Notes: a model not told the origin generated them from the letters alone. A stretch of 64,000 nucleotides of DNA from JAEYFP01 sp964566545 (GCA_964566545.1 CAZMIX010000005.1:30416-94415); one strand, 5' to 3'. Counted from the stretch's first letter, positions 26,321 through 35,310 are shown. Numbers and translations are program-made.

Positions 26321-27043
26321 GTGAAAGAGCTTGAGATATTGCAGAAATGGATTACAGACAGCAATAACATCGTCTTTTTTGGAGGAGCAGGTGTTTCGAC
26401 GGAAAGCGGGATCCCGGACTTTCGAAGTGAGGATGGGCTGTATCACCAAAACTATGACTATCCGCCCGAGACGATATTGAGCCATACGTTCTACCGGCAA
26501 AAGCCGGAGGAGTTTTACCGTTTTTACAGGGATAAGATGTTGTGCACGAGTGCAAAGCCGAACAAGGCGCATTTGAAGCTTGCGGAGCTTGAGAGAGCCG
26601 GGAAGCTGAAGGCGGTTGTGACACAAAATATTGACGGGCTGCATCAGTCGGCCGGCAGCCGGGAGGTGCTGGAGCTTCATGGAAGCGTCCTGCGCAATTA
26701 CTGTGAGGAATGCGGCAAGTTTTTTGATGTAACGTATATCATCGAATGCTCCGGGGTGCCGGAATGCGATGCGTGCGGCGGGAAAACCAAGCCGGATGTC
26801 GTGCTCTACGAGGAGGGTCTGAATCAGGAGACGCTTCAGAAATCGGTGGATTATATCAAGCATGCGGAGGTATTAATCGTCGGAGGCACTTCGCTCGCCG
26901 TTTATCCGGCGGCCGGGTTGATCGATTACTACGGTGGAAATAAGATGGTGCTTATCAATCAATCCCCGACGCCGATGGATCAGCGCGCGGATCTGCTCAT
27001 GCAGGGCAGCATCGGGGAGTTGCTTGGGCATATGAAAGTATAG
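26321..27043 (+). CDS. cobB: NAD-dependent protein deacylase, Sir2 family
   Basis: The protein has 240 residues. GAGVSTESGIPDFRS near residue 23 is the NAD loop, TQNIDGLH near residue 104 and ELHGS near residue 123 (catalytic His) form the active site, and CEEC and CDAC supply the four zinc Cys. VGGTSLAVYPA completes the cofactor site. It removes acyl groups from lysines using NAD and yields O-acyl-ADP-ribose. The start is GTG at 26321 after GGGAGGGA. It follows MaoC by 22 bases, which raises the chance that it acts on unusual acyl groups made nearby, but this is speculation. Confidence 0.93.
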   Translation: MKELEILQKWITDSNNIVFFGGAGVSTESGIPDFRSEDGLYHQNYDYPPETILSHTFYRQKPEEFYRFYRDKMLCTSAKPNKAHLKLAELERAGKLKAVVTQNIDGLHQSAGSREVLELHGSVLRNYCEECGKFFDVTYIIECSGVPECDACGGKTKPDVVLYEEGLNQETLQKSVDYIKHAEVLIVGGTSLAVYPAAGLIDYYGGNKMVLINQSPTPMDQRADLLMQGSIGELLGHMKV

Positions 27044-27064
27044 TGGCGGTCAGGAGGAACGGAT

Positions 27065-27259
27065 ATGCCGGAAAAATTGATTTACGATGTGGGCGACATC
27101 GTGAGGTTGAAAAAAAAGCATCCATGCGGAAGCTTTGAATGGGAGATTCTGAGGGTAGGTGCAGACTTCCGATTGAAATGCATAGGATGCGGACATCAGG
27201 TCATGGTGACGAGGAAGCTTGTCGAGAAAAATACAAAGGAATTGAGAAAAAAGGCTTGA
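27065..27259 (+). CDS. DUF951 family protein
   Basis: This small basic protein of 64 residues has the DUF951 pattern: YDVGDIVRLKKKHPCGSFEW, then RVGADFRLKCIGCGHQVM and a basic tail. In Bacillota this gene commonly sits just upstream of rpsF, as here. The function is not known; the fold is thought to be a small beta-barrel that may bind nucleic acid. GGAGG precedes the ATG. It lies 21 bases after the sirtuin gene. Confidence 0.88.
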   Translation: MPEKLIYDVGDIVRLKKKHPCGSFEWEILRVGADFRLKCIGCGHQVMVTRKLVEKNTKELRKKA

Positions 27260-27260
27260 A

Positions 27261-27289
27261 TTGCTGAAAAATCTATGGTAACATGTAAT
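27261..27289 (+). promoter_or_regulatory. Probable promoter of rpsF-ssb-rpsR
   Basis: TTGCTG and TGTAAT are separated by 17 bases. They lie immediately after the DUF951 stop and about 75 bases before rpsF. Confidence 0.45.
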
Positions 27290-27362
27290 CTCGTGATACA
27301 ATGAAACAAATTCCTTGCTCCTTACATAGATGAGGGGCCAGAGACCAAAAGGAGGTACTAGC

Positions 27363-27650
27363 ATGAGCAAATATGAATTAGCCGTTGTTCTTAATGCTAA
27401 GATCGAAGACGAGGAAAGAGTTGCCGCTATCGAAAAAATTCAGGGTTATATTACCCGTTTCGGCGGCGCAGTGACAAACATGGATGAATGGGGTAAGAAG
27501 AGATTGGCTTACGAAGTTCAGAAGATGAAAGAGGGTTATTATTATTTCATCCAGTTTGACGCTGAGACGACAGCTCCGATTGAAATCGAAAATCGTGTCC
27601 GCATTATGGAAAACGTAATCAGATATTTATGCGTTAAGCAAGAGGCATAA
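27363..27650 (+). CDS. rpsF: 30S ribosomal protein S6
   Basis: The 95-residue protein has the S6 pattern: MSKYELAVVLNA, then the GGAVTNMDEWGKKRLAYEVQ strand-helix and YYYFIQFDA. It pairs with S18 on 16S rRNA. The ATG at 27363 follows AAGGAGG; the longer frame from 27330 has no support. In many bacteria S6:S18 represses this operon through a leader hairpin. The 70-base leader here shows no clear example by eye. Confidence 0.97.
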   Translation: MSKYELAVVLNAKIEDEERVAAIEKIQGYITRFGGAVTNMDEWGKKRLAYEVQKMKEGYYYFIQFDAETTAPIEIENRVRIMENVIRYLCVKQEA

Positions 27651-27669
27651 TCAGAAAGAGAGCGTACGT

Positions 27670-28107
27670 ATGAACAAAGTAATTCTTATGGGAAGATTGA
27701 CAAGGGATCCCGAAGTGAGATATTCATCAGGGGACACTGCGACCGCGATTGCGAGGTATTCACTGGCAGTGGACAGAAGATTTAAGAGAAATAACGATGA
27801 GCAGACAGCAGATTTTATTAACTGCGTCGCGTTTGGAAAGTCCGGAGAGTTTGCGGAGAAGTATTTCAGGAAAGGTACGAAGGTGCTTGTGACCGGACGT
27901 ATCCAGACCGGAAGCTACACGAACAAGGAAGGACAGAAGGTTTATACGACAGATGTTATCGTAGAGGATCAGGAATTCGCAGAAAGCAAGTCTGCTTCGT
28001 CGGGTGACGGCGGCTTTGCACCTGCAAGACCGGAACCGGCAACAGAAATCAGTGACGGCTTCATGAATATTCCGGATGGAATCGATGAGGAGCTGCCATT
28101 TAACTAA
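27670..28107 (+). CDS. ssb: Single-stranded DNA-binding protein
   Basis: The protein has 145 residues. The OB fold covers residues 1-105 (MNKVILMGRLTRDPEVRYS, FINCVAFGKSGEFAEKYF and KGTKVLVTGRIQTGSY). A short flexible tail ends in the acidic tip DGIDEELPFN, which recruits repair and replication proteins. It lies between rpsF and rpsR as in most Bacillota. Confidence 0.97.
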   Translation: MNKVILMGRLTRDPEVRYSSGDTATAIARYSLAVDRRFKRNNDEQTADFINCVAFGKSGEFAEKYFRKGTKVLVTGRIQTGSYTNKEGQKVYTTDVIVEDQEFAESKSASSGDGGFAPARPEPATEISDGFMNIPDGIDEELPFN

Positions 28108-28129
28108 TCAGAAACAGGAGGTAAGAGAA

Positions 28130-28408
28130 ATGGCTTATAATAGACCACAAGGTGACAATGACAGATCTGATTCTCCGATGAGAAGAAGAGGCGGCGGAAT
28201 GCGCAGAAGGAAAAAGGTTTGCGTATTTTGCGGAAAAGATAAGGCAATTGAGTACAAGGATGTCAATCTGTTAAAGAGATATGTATCCGAAAGAGGAAAG
28301 ATCCTTCCGAGAAGAATTACCGGCAATTGCGCAAAGCACCAGAGAGCGCTTACGGTAGCAATTAAGAGAGCAAGACATATCGCGTTGATGCCTTACACAA
28401 TGGATTAG
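28130..28408 (+). CDS. rpsR: 30S ribosomal protein S18
   Basis: The protein has 92 residues. An Arg/Gly-rich start precedes the S18 core: CVFCGKDKAIEYKDVNLLKRYVS near residue 27, then RITGNCAKHQRALTVAIKRARHIALMPY. The Cys pair (CVFC) is the zinc-ribbon version often called C+ S18. The start follows AGGAGGTAAGAGAA. A terminator lies five bases after the stop. Confidence 0.97.
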   Translation: MAYNRPQGDNDRSDSPMRRRGGGMRRRKKVCVFCGKDKAIEYKDVNLLKRYVSERGKILPRRITGNCAKHQRALTVAIKRARHIALMPYTMD

Positions 28409-28413
28409 AAATC

Positions 28414-28446
28414 AGACCAATTGCCGAATGGTAATTGGTCTTTTCA
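28414..28446 (+). terminator. Terminator of rpsF-ssb-rpsR
   Basis: AGACCAATT (28414-28422) pairs with AATTGGTCT (28433-28441), followed by TTTTC. Confidence 0.88.
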
Positions 28447-28538
28447 ATTAGCTATTCTCAATAATAATAAACGGGAACCATGATGGAGCAGGCATATGAA
28501 ACGAGGAAGCAGCGGCATAGAAATAAAGCGGGATAATC

Positions 28539-28567
28539 TTGACAATTACAGGATAAAACGTTATAGT
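28539..28567 (+). promoter_or_regulatory. Promoter of the acyl-CoA ligase gene
   Basis: TTGACA and TATAGT are separated by 17 bases, close to consensus, about 74 bases before the start codon. Confidence 0.75.
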
Positions 28568-28640
28568 TAGCTTTAACGATTAAACGCTGAAGCGCGTTTC
28601 AGTACGAAAGTATAAAAGATTGTCAGATAGGGGAAATAAG

Positions 28641-30275
28641 ATGTCAATTACGGATTTATTGGAGAGAAACAGCCGTGAATACGGTAACGATGTCTGCCTT
28701 GTGGAAATCAATCCTGAAATCAAGGAAGACCGCAGGGTGACATGGAAGGAATATGAGCTGATTGAGCCGACGCAGCAGATGCAGTACCGCAGGGAAATCA
28801 CATGGAGCGTTTTTGATGAAAAAGCGAATCGTTTTGCCAACCTTTTGATTTCCAGAGGGATCAAAAAGGGCGACAAGGTCGGTATTTTGATGATGAACTG
28901 CCTCGAATGGCTGCCAATTTATTTTGGCGTATTGAAAACGGGCGCGATGGCTGTCCCGTTTAATTTCCGTTATTCCTCGGAGGAGATTTTGTACTGCGCA
29001 AAGCTGTCTCAAATTGATATTCTTATTTTTGGACCGGCTTTTATAGGGCGTATTGAGGAGATTGCGGACGTGCTCAGCAAGCGCCGTCTGTTGATTTATG
29101 TCGGAGAAAACTGCCCGTCCTTTGCGGATGACTACAATTCCCTCGCGGCGAATTGTTCGAGCCAGAAGCCGGATATTACGATCACGGACGACGATGATGC
29201 TGCCATTTATTTTTCTTCGGGGACGACCGGTTTTCCGAAGGCAATTTTACATAAGCACCGTGCGCTGATGCACTCGTGCATGGTGGAACAGAACCACCAT
29301 GGTCAGACGAGAGAGGATGTCTTTTTATGCATCCCCCCCCTGTATCATACCGGTGCGAAAATGCATTGGTTCGGCAGTCTGCTTTCGGGCAGCAAGACCG
29401 TGCTTTTAAAGGGTACAAAGCCGGAATTTATTCTGGACGCGGTATCGAAGGAGCATTGCACGATCGTGTGGCTGCTCGTTCCGTGGGCGCAGGATATTTT
29501 GGAGGAGATCGAAAACGGTAAGGTGAAACTCTCCGATTATGAGCTTTCAAAATGGAGACTGATGCATATTGGTGCGCAGCCTGTTCCGCAGAGCCTGATT
29601 AAGAAATGGAAGGAATTTTTTCCGAATCATGAATACGATACAAATTATGGTCTTTCCGAGTCGATTGGACCGGGCTGTGTACACCTCGGCGTGGAAAATA
29701 TCCACAAGGTTGGTACAATCGGAAAAGCGGGCTACGGCTGGGAGACAAAGATTGTAGACGAAAAGCGCCAGGAGGTGAAGCCCGGCGAGGTCGGCGAGCT
29801 GGCTGTGAAGGGTCCCGGCGTTATGGTCAGCTATTATCATGACAGAAAAGCGACGGAGGAAGTATTGGCCGACGGTTGGCTGTATACAGGCGACATGGCG
29901 CGAGAGGATGAGGATGGATTTATCCTGCTTGTGGACAGAAAAAAGGATGTTATTATCAGCGGCGGTGAAAATATTTATCCGGTGCAGATTGAGGACTTTA
30001 TCAGGACGAATGACGCGGTGCATGATGTAGCTGTCATCGGTATTCCGGATAAGCGGCTCGGAGAAGTCAGTGCGGCAATTGTAGAACTGAAGAGGGGTTA
30101 TATTTTAACAGAGGAGGATCTGAATGAATTTTGCTGTCAGCTTCCGCGATATAAACGTCCGCATAAAATTATCTTTGCGGAAATACCGAGAAATCCAACC
30201 GGAAAAATTGAAAAACCGAAGCTACGTGAACGATATGGCGGAAAGGGTCTGATCGAGGCGCAGAATATCGGATGA
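28641..30275 (+). CDS. AMP-forming acyl-CoA synthetase
   Basis: This 544-residue ANL-superfamily enzyme has the P-loop-like SSGTTGFPKA near residue 194, NYGLSES near residue 333, YTGDMAREDEDGF near residue 415 and the C-terminal lysine in NPTGKIEK. It activates a carboxylic acid to an acyl-AMP and then to a thioester. Substrate is not predictable: medium-chain or aromatic acids are typical of this group. It stands between rpsR and gdpP with its own promoter and a terminator-like hairpin, so it is an insertion into a conserved block. It could charge the ACP encoded at 25635, but nothing proves this. Confidence 0.85.
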   Translation: MSITDLLERNSREYGNDVCLVEINPEIKEDRRVTWKEYELIEPTQQMQYRREITWSVFDEKANRFANLLISRGIKKGDKVGILMMNCLEWLPIYFGVLKTGAMAVPFNFRYSSEEILYCAKLSQIDILIFGPAFIGRIEEIADVLSKRRLLIYVGENCPSFADDYNSLAANCSSQKPDITITDDDDAAIYFSSGTTGFPKAILHKHRALMHSCMVEQNHHGQTREDVFLCIPPLYHTGAKMHWFGSLLSGSKTVLLKGTKPEFILDAVSKEHCTIVWLLVPWAQDILEEIENGKVKLSDYELSKWRLMHIGAQPVPQSLIKKWKEFFPNHEYDTNYGLSESIGPGCVHLGVENIHKVGTIGKAGYGWETKIVDEKRQEVKPGEVGELAVKGPGVMVSYYHDRKATEEVLADGWLYTGDMAREDEDGFILLVDRKKDVIISGGENIYPVQIEDFIRTNDAVHDVAVIGIPDKRLGEVSAAIVELKRGYILTEEDLNEFCCQLPRYKRPHKIIFAEIPRNPTGKIEKPKLRERYGGKGLIEAQNIG

Positions 30276-30321
30276 CCGGTATGATAACTGATCTGAGGAA
30301 TCAATAATTCAAATGACAAAC

Positions 30322-30360
30322 ACTCCGCCCGCGTCCGTATTACCGTGGCGGAGTATTTGA
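30322..30360 (+). terminator. Terminator-like hairpin after acyl-CoA ligase
   Basis: ACTCCGCC (30322-30329) pairs with GGCGGAGT (30347-30354), followed by ATTTGATT. Confidence 0.65.
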
Positions 30361-30503
30361 TTGCGAGAGTGTGTGAAGCACACTTATTATATAAGAAATT
30401 TCTACGAATTTCCTATATAATAAAACTTTATGCGCAGCTTCGCGCGCGGAACAAAAGCTGTGCTCCCGTAGTATTTGATTGCGAGGGTGTGTGAAGCACA
30501 CTT
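30352..30503. repeat. Pair of 34-bp direct repeats enclosing a palindrome
   Basis: Two nearly identical 34-bp copies (30352-30385 and 30470-30503, one mismatch) begin AGTATTTGATTGCGAG and contain the small palindrome GTGTGTGAAGCACAC. Between them lies a long AT-rich hairpin (TTATTATATA near 30384 with TATATAATAA near 30412). The rest of this 385-bp gene-free stretch holds the ligase terminator at its start and the gdpP promoter at its end. It resembles an intergenic REP-like element. Confidence 0.75.
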
Positions 30504-30560
30504 TTGTTCTAAAAACAAAATAGAGTGGTATATGGTCTACGATAATTCAAGGTATGGTGG

Positions 30561-30589
30561 TTGAGAACTTCTGATAAAAATGATATAAT
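30561..30589 (+). promoter_or_regulatory. Promoter of gdpP-rplI-dnaB
   Basis: TTGAGA and TATAAT are separated by 17 bases, about 70 bases before the gdpP start. Confidence 0.75.
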
Positions 30590-30660
30590 CTAATGATGAA
30601 TGTTCTATAGCGCAGACGAAACGAAAGCATATCAGTTCGCTAGACATCGAAGGAGTTATC

Positions 30661-32706
30661 ATGAGTGCAAAAATCAAATTTAAGGGTCAGATCCGCTCCT
30701 ATATCCAATGGCCTTTACGGTTTATAGCTTTAATCGTTATATTCAACGTTTTCATATATTTTGTTGATATTTATGCCGGCTTTGTCATGAGCGCTTTTGC
30801 GGTTATTTATATTTTGATTGCACTTGTTTTATATTTCAGAAACCGGACACTTGTTGTGAATGAGCTTGTCAGCTTCGCGACGCAGTACGGACAGATTCAA
30901 AAGCAGCTTTTGAGGGATCTGGAGCTGCCCTATGCGCTGCTTGACGAGTCCGGTAAGATTATTTGGACGAACGAAGCTTTCGAACAGCTTCTGCATGTGA
31001 AAAAGGGTTACCGTAAGTCGGTCATGTCTTTGCTGCCGCAGATGCACAAGGGAATTCTTCCGGGGATCGAATCTGAAACGGAGATGATGCTTGCCCATGA
31101 GGGCAGGGATTACCGCGTCAGCATGAAAAAGGTGTCGATGGAGGCAATGCTGGCGGCTTCCGCAATCGTGCAGACAGTCAATTATGACAGCTATCTGATT
31201 GCTTTCTTTATGTTTGATGAAACAGAAATCAACCGTCTGCAGAGAGAGAGGGAGGAACAGAAGCTCGCCACAGGTCTGATTTATATCGATAATTATGATG
31301 AAGCTCTGGAAAGTGTTGAGGAGGTTAGAAGATCGCTGCTCGTTGCACTCATTGACAGAAAGATTAACAAGTATTTTTCGATGATGGACGCGCTCGTCAA
31401 GAAGCTGGAAAAGGATAAATACTTCATCATTATACAAAACAAATATTTAAAATTACTGACGGAAAAGCGCTTTGATCTGCTTGAGGATGTAAAGACGGTC
31501 AATATCGGCAATGAGATGGCCGTTACGCTGAGTATCGGCTTTGGAGTTGAGACAGGCTCCTACCATCAGAATTATGAATATGCGCGTACGGCGATCGACC
31601 TTGCGCTCGGCCGGGGCGGGGATCAGGCAATCATCAAGCGGCCGGAGGATATCACGTACTACGGTGGCAAGAGCCAAAAGACAGAAAAGAATACCCGCGT
31701 CAAAGCAAGGGTTAAGGCACATGCCCTAAAGGAAATTATCGAAAGCAGCGACAAGATTATTATTATGGGGCACAAAATTCTGGATGTCGATGCATTTGGT
31801 GCTGCGGTCGGTATTTATAGGGCGGCCAAAACGTTTGGCAAAAAGACGCATATTGTCGTCAATGAAATCACGACCTCGATCCGTCCGCTTATGGACGGGT
31901 TGCTCAGTGCGGGCGACTATGAGGAGGATTTATTCCTCAACAATGCGGCGGCCATCGAGGCTGCCGATAATACGACGGTGCTGGTCGTTGTGGATGTTAA
32001 TAAGCCAAGTTTTACGGAATGTCAGGAGTTGCTGGAAAAATGCAGTTCGATTGTCGTACTAGATCATCACAGACAGAGCTCTGAAAAGATTGAAAATGCG
32101 ACATTATCGTATATTGAGCCATATGCTTCCTCCGCCTCTGAAATGGTTGCGGAAATTCTGCAATATATCAGCGATGACGTTAAAATACGTCCTGTTGAGG
32201 CGGACTGTATCTACTCGGGAATTATGATAGACACAAATAATTTCATGACAAAGACGGGTGTACGTACATTTGAGGCGGCAGCTCATTTGAGAAGAAATGG
32301 CGCAGATGTGACAAGAGTCCGCAAATTATTCAGAGACGATATGATAGACTATAAAGCGAGGGCAGAGGCGGTCAGACACGCGGAGGTTTATCAAGGTGCC
32401 TATGCGATATCCGTTTCTCCGAGCGAGGGTGTGGAAAGCCCGACGATTATCGGTGCGCAGGCGGCTAATGAGCTGCTGAATATTAGCGGTATCAAGGCAT
32501 CCTTTGTGTTGACTGATTATCAGGACAAGGTTTATATCAGCGCGCGTTCAATCGATGAGATTAACGTACAGATCGTTATGGAGAAGCTTGGCGGCGGCGG
32601 GCATATGAATATCGCGGGCGCACAGATACCGGATGTGACCATAGAAGAGGCAAAGCAGTTTCTTTTGAACACACTGGAAATGATGCAAAAAGAAGGAGAA
32701 TTATAA
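30661..32706 (+). CDS. gdpP: Cyclic-di-AMP phosphodiesterase GdpP
   Basis: The protein has 681 residues. Two membrane helices lie at about 15-60, followed by a PAS-like domain at about 75-165 and a degenerate GGDEF domain at about 170-305. The DHH domain has DVDAFGAAVG, VVDVN, LDHHRQ and DTNNF as metal-binding motifs, and the DHHA1 domain ends in GGGGHMNIAGAQ. It hydrolyses c-di-AMP and so affects potassium, cell wall and osmotic control. The GGDEF part lacks the catalytic GGDEF motif, which is normal for GdpP. Its stop overlaps the rplI start by one base. Confidence 0.95.
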   Translation: MSAKIKFKGQIRSYIQWPLRFIALIVIFNVFIYFVDIYAGFVMSAFAVIYILIALVLYFRNRTLVVNELVSFATQYGQIQKQLLRDLELPYALLDESGKIIWTNEAFEQLLHVKKGYRKSVMSLLPQMHKGILPGIESETEMMLAHEGRDYRVSMKKVSMEAMLAASAIVQTVNYDSYLIAFFMFDETEINRLQREREEQKLATGLIYIDNYDEALESVEEVRRSLLVALIDRKINKYFSMMDALVKKLEKDKYFIIIQNKYLKLLTEKRFDLLEDVKTVNIGNEMAVTLSIGFGVETGSYHQNYEYARTAIDLALGRGGDQAIIKRPEDITYYGGKSQKTEKNTRVKARVKAHALKEIIESSDKIIIMGHKILDVDAFGAAVGIYRAAKTFGKKTHIVVNEITTSIRPLMDGLLSAGDYEEDLFLNNAAAIEAADNTTVLVVVDVNKPSFTECQELLEKCSSIVVLDHHRQSSEKIENATLSYIEPYASSASEMVAEILQYISDDVKIRPVEADCIYSGIMIDTNNFMTKTGVRTFEAAAHLRRNGADVTRVRKLFRDDMIDYKARAEAVRHAEVYQGAYAISVSPSEGVESPTIIGAQAANELLNISGIKASFVLTDYQDKVYISARSIDEINVQIVMEKLGGGGHMNIAGAQIPDVTIEEAKQFLLNTLEMMQKEGEL

Positions 32707-33152
32707 TGAAGGTTATTTTACTGCAAGATGTCAAGACATTAGGAAAAAAGGGCGATGTCGTCGATGTAAGCGACGGCTATGCAAAGAATTTTATTTTCCC
32801 AAAAAAGCTTGGGGTTGAAGCAAGTGCGAAAAATATGAATGAACGGAAGCTGCAAAAGGCAAATGATGAAAAAGTGGCGGCTAGAATTTTTGAGGAAGCG
32901 AAAGAATTTGCAAAGATGATTGAGACAAAGCAAGTTATCGTGAAGCTGAAAGCAGGGGAGGGTGGAAAGACGTTTGGTTCCATATCCTCTAAAGAAATTG
33001 CGGCGGAAGCAAAAAATCAGCATGATCTGGATATCGATAAGAAGAAAGTCCAACTTCCTGAACAGATCAAGAGCATCGGCGCTTACGAGGTTCCGGTGAA
33101 GCTGCATTCGCAGGTTACCGCAAACCTAAAGGTAAAAGTAGAGGAAGCATAA
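32706..33152 (+). CDS. rplI: 50S ribosomal protein L9
   Basis: The protein has 148 residues. The N-terminal domain reads MKVILLQDVKTLGKKGDVVDV and GYAKNFIFPKKLG, a long central helix follows, and the C-terminal RNA-binding domain has GGKTFGSISSKEIA. It is translationally coupled to gdpP (overlapping TAATG) and precedes dnaB, the usual order in Bacillota. Confidence 0.97.
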   Translation: MKVILLQDVKTLGKKGDVVDVSDGYAKNFIFPKKLGVEASAKNMNERKLQKANDEKVAARIFEEAKEFAKMIETKQVIVKLKAGEGGKTFGSISSKEIAAEAKNQHDLDIDKKKVQLPEQIKSIGAYEVPVKLHSQVTANLKVKVEEA

Positions 33153-33182
33153 GAAAGAAAATGAACCAAGGAGGCTGGCTTC

Positions 33183-34514
33183 ATGGAAGAGGCACTGATA
33201 AAGAGAATATTGCCGCATAGTACGGAGGCGGAGCAGTCGGTGATTGGTTCCATGCTGATGGACAAGGAAGCGATTGTGATCGCTTCGGAAATCCTGCATA
33301 AAGATGATTTTTACGGGAAACAATATGGAATTTTGTTTGAAGCGATGGTGGAGCTTTATAACGAAGGTAAGCCGGTAGACTTAGTCACGCTCCAGAACCA
33401 TTTAAAGGAAAAGGATGTGCCTGCGGAAATCAGCAGCATGGAGTTTATCAAGGAACTGATTACCGTCGTACCCACCTCGGCGAATGTAAAATATTATGCC
33501 AATATTGTAAGCGAAAAGGCTGTTCTCAGGCGGCTGATCCGCATTAATGAGGAAATTGCAAATGCGTGCTATGCGGGAAAGGAATCAACGGAATACATAT
33601 TAGAGGATACGGAAAAGAGGATTTTTGATATTGTTCAGCGGCGTGGTATGGAGGACTTTACACCGATCAGTGAAGTGGTCATGAACGCGCTTGAGCGGAT
33701 CAACATCGCTTCTCAGCAAAAGGGAAATGTCACCGGAATCGCAACAGGATTTACGGATTTAGATTATAAAACCGCAGGGCTGCAGCCCTCCGATCTTGTG
33801 CTGATTGCTGCCAGACCGTCCATGGGAAAGACAGCCTTTGTCTTGAATGTTGCTCAGCATATTTGTTTTAAGCTGGGTATGTGTGCGGCTATTTTCAGTC
33901 TGGAAATGTCAAAGGAGCAGCTTGTCAACCGTCTGCTTTCTTTGGAGTCCCGGGTGGATTCTCAGGCGATCCGTACCGGCAATATGTCGGACAGCGATTG
34001 GGACGGTATTATAGAAGGTGCGGGAGTGATCGGCAGATCAAAGATAATCATTGACGACACGCCCGGAATTTCGATACCGGAGCTGCGTTCCAAATGCCGG
34101 AAGTATAAACTTGATCATGATTTGCAGATTGTCATCATCGACTATTTGCAGCTGATGTCGGGAAGCGGGCGTGCAGATTCGAGGCAGCAGGAAATATCAG
34201 ATATTTCCCGCTCGCTCAAATCTTTGGCCAGAGAGCTGCATGTGCCGGTTGTTGCCCTGTCACAGCTTTCACGAGCGGTAGAAAAGAGAGATGATCACCG
34301 CCCTATGCTGTCTGACTTGCGTGAATCAGGCGCGATCGAGCAGGATGCCGACGTTGTCATGTTTTTATACAGGGATGACTACTATAATAAAGAAACGGAC
34401 AAGAAAAACATCGCGGAGGTTATTATCGCGAAGCAGAGAAACGGTCCAATCGGTACCATAGAGCTTGTATGGATGCCGGATTATACGAAGTTTGCAAACA
34501 AAGTGCGGGATTAG
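33183..34514 (+). CDS. dnaB: Replicative DNA helicase DnaB (called DnaC in Bacillus)
   Basis: The protein has 443 residues. The N-terminal domain (HSTEAEQSVIGSMLMDKEA) binds primase. The RecA-like domain has Walker A ARPSMGKTAFVLN near residue 217, Walker B IVIIDYLQLMSG near residue 320 and the arginine finger region around RQQEISDISRSLK. It unwinds DNA at replication forks as a hexamer. No intein is present. AAGGAGG precedes the ATG. A terminator follows. Confidence 0.97.
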   Translation: MEEALIKRILPHSTEAEQSVIGSMLMDKEAIVIASEILHKDDFYGKQYGILFEAMVELYNEGKPVDLVTLQNHLKEKDVPAEISSMEFIKELITVVPTSANVKYYANIVSEKAVLRRLIRINEEIANACYAGKESTEYILEDTEKRIFDIVQRRGMEDFTPISEVVMNALERINIASQQKGNVTGIATGFTDLDYKTAGLQPSDLVLIAARPSMGKTAFVLNVAQHICFKLGMCAAIFSLEMSKEQLVNRLLSLESRVDSQAIRTGNMSDSDWDGIIEGAGVIGRSKIIIDDTPGISIPELRSKCRKYKLDHDLQIVIIDYLQLMSGSGRADSRQQEISDISRSLKSLARELHVPVVALSQLSRAVEKRDDHRPMLSDLRESGAIEQDADVVMFLYRDDYYNKETDKKNIAEVIIAKQRNGPIGTIELVWMPDYTKFANKVRD

Positions 34515-34538
34515 CGCACGTATTACCTTACGAAAGAG

Positions 34539-34570
34539 AACGGATGAGAGATTTCATCGGTTCTTTTTCG
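34539..34570 (+). terminator. Terminator after dnaB
   Basis: GAACGGATGA (34539-34548) pairs with TCATCGGTTC (34555-34564, with a G-U pair), and T5C follows. Confidence 0.85.
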
Positions 34571-34650
34571 ATTTATAAAAAAGAACATTGTTCAGGATGC
34601 GCACTCGTATCTAAATAAATTAAGAAATAAAAATAAGGGGAGCAGGAGTC

Positions 34651-35247
34651 ATGGGAGACGTAAGGTATATGATATCGGAGGCATCTAAGAGAGTTGGTGT
34701 GGAGGCGCATGTATTGCGTTATTGGGAAGAGGAGCTGGATCTGCCGATTATGCGCAACGAGATGGGACACCGCTATTATACAGAAGAAAATATCAGCTAT
34801 TTGACTCGAGTGAAAGAGATGAAGGAGAAGGGCTTTCAACTTAAGGCAATTCGTATGGCGTTTGATAATCACATGGAAAATGCCGAGGAACTGGCAGCCT
34901 CTGTAATTCAGGAGGCATCCAAAAATCATGTGAAAAAAGAGGAAACGGTGATGGAACAGGAGCCGCAGGATGTTAAACAGGCCAGACAACTGAAGGCCAG
35001 ACAGCTTTTTAAGGAGTTATTTCTACAGGCGCTGCAGGAGAATAATCAGATATTGCTTAGCAGTGTCAAGGAGGAGGTGGGCGACCATGTCATCAAACAG
35101 GTGGATTATTTATTCCGTGAGCAAGAAGATCGCGAAGAAGAGCGCTTTAAACGGTTTGATGAGCTTCTTCGGAAAAAACAGCGTGGAAAACTCGGACTGC
35201 ATCTAAAAACTCAATCTAAGCATGAGCCGAGCGGGCAAAAAGCATAA
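34651..35247 (+). CDS. MerR-family transcriptional regulator
   Basis: The protein has 198 residues. The N-terminal MerR winged helix (ISEASKRVGVEAHVLRYWEEE, then GHRYYTEENISYLTRVKEM) covers residues 1-75. A glutamate-rich spacer and a predicted helical basic tail follow, with no effector-binding domain of known type. It resembles the RacA/YcgE-like regulators with a coiled-coil end. The target is unknown. GGGGAGCAGGAG precedes the ATG. Confidence 0.85.
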   Translation: MGDVRYMISEASKRVGVEAHVLRYWEEELDLPIMRNEMGHRYYTEENISYLTRVKEMKEKGFQLKAIRMAFDNHMENAEELAASVIQEASKNHVKKEETVMEQEPQDVKQARQLKARQLFKELFLQALQENNQILLSSVKEEVGDHVIKQVDYLFREQEDREEERFKRFDELLRKKQRGKLGLHLKTQSKHEPSGQKA

Positions 35248-35270
35248 AGAATAAAGAATATGATTATAAT

Positions 35271-35310
35271 AAGAGGGTGTCTCAAAAGTCAGCTTTCCAG
35301 ACACCCTCTT
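35271..35310. terminator. Bidirectional terminator between MerR gene and ferredoxin gene
   Basis: AAGAGGGTGTCT (35271-35282) pairs perfectly with AGACACCCTCTT (35299-35310). It also ends the minus-strand pfl operon. Confidence 0.85.
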
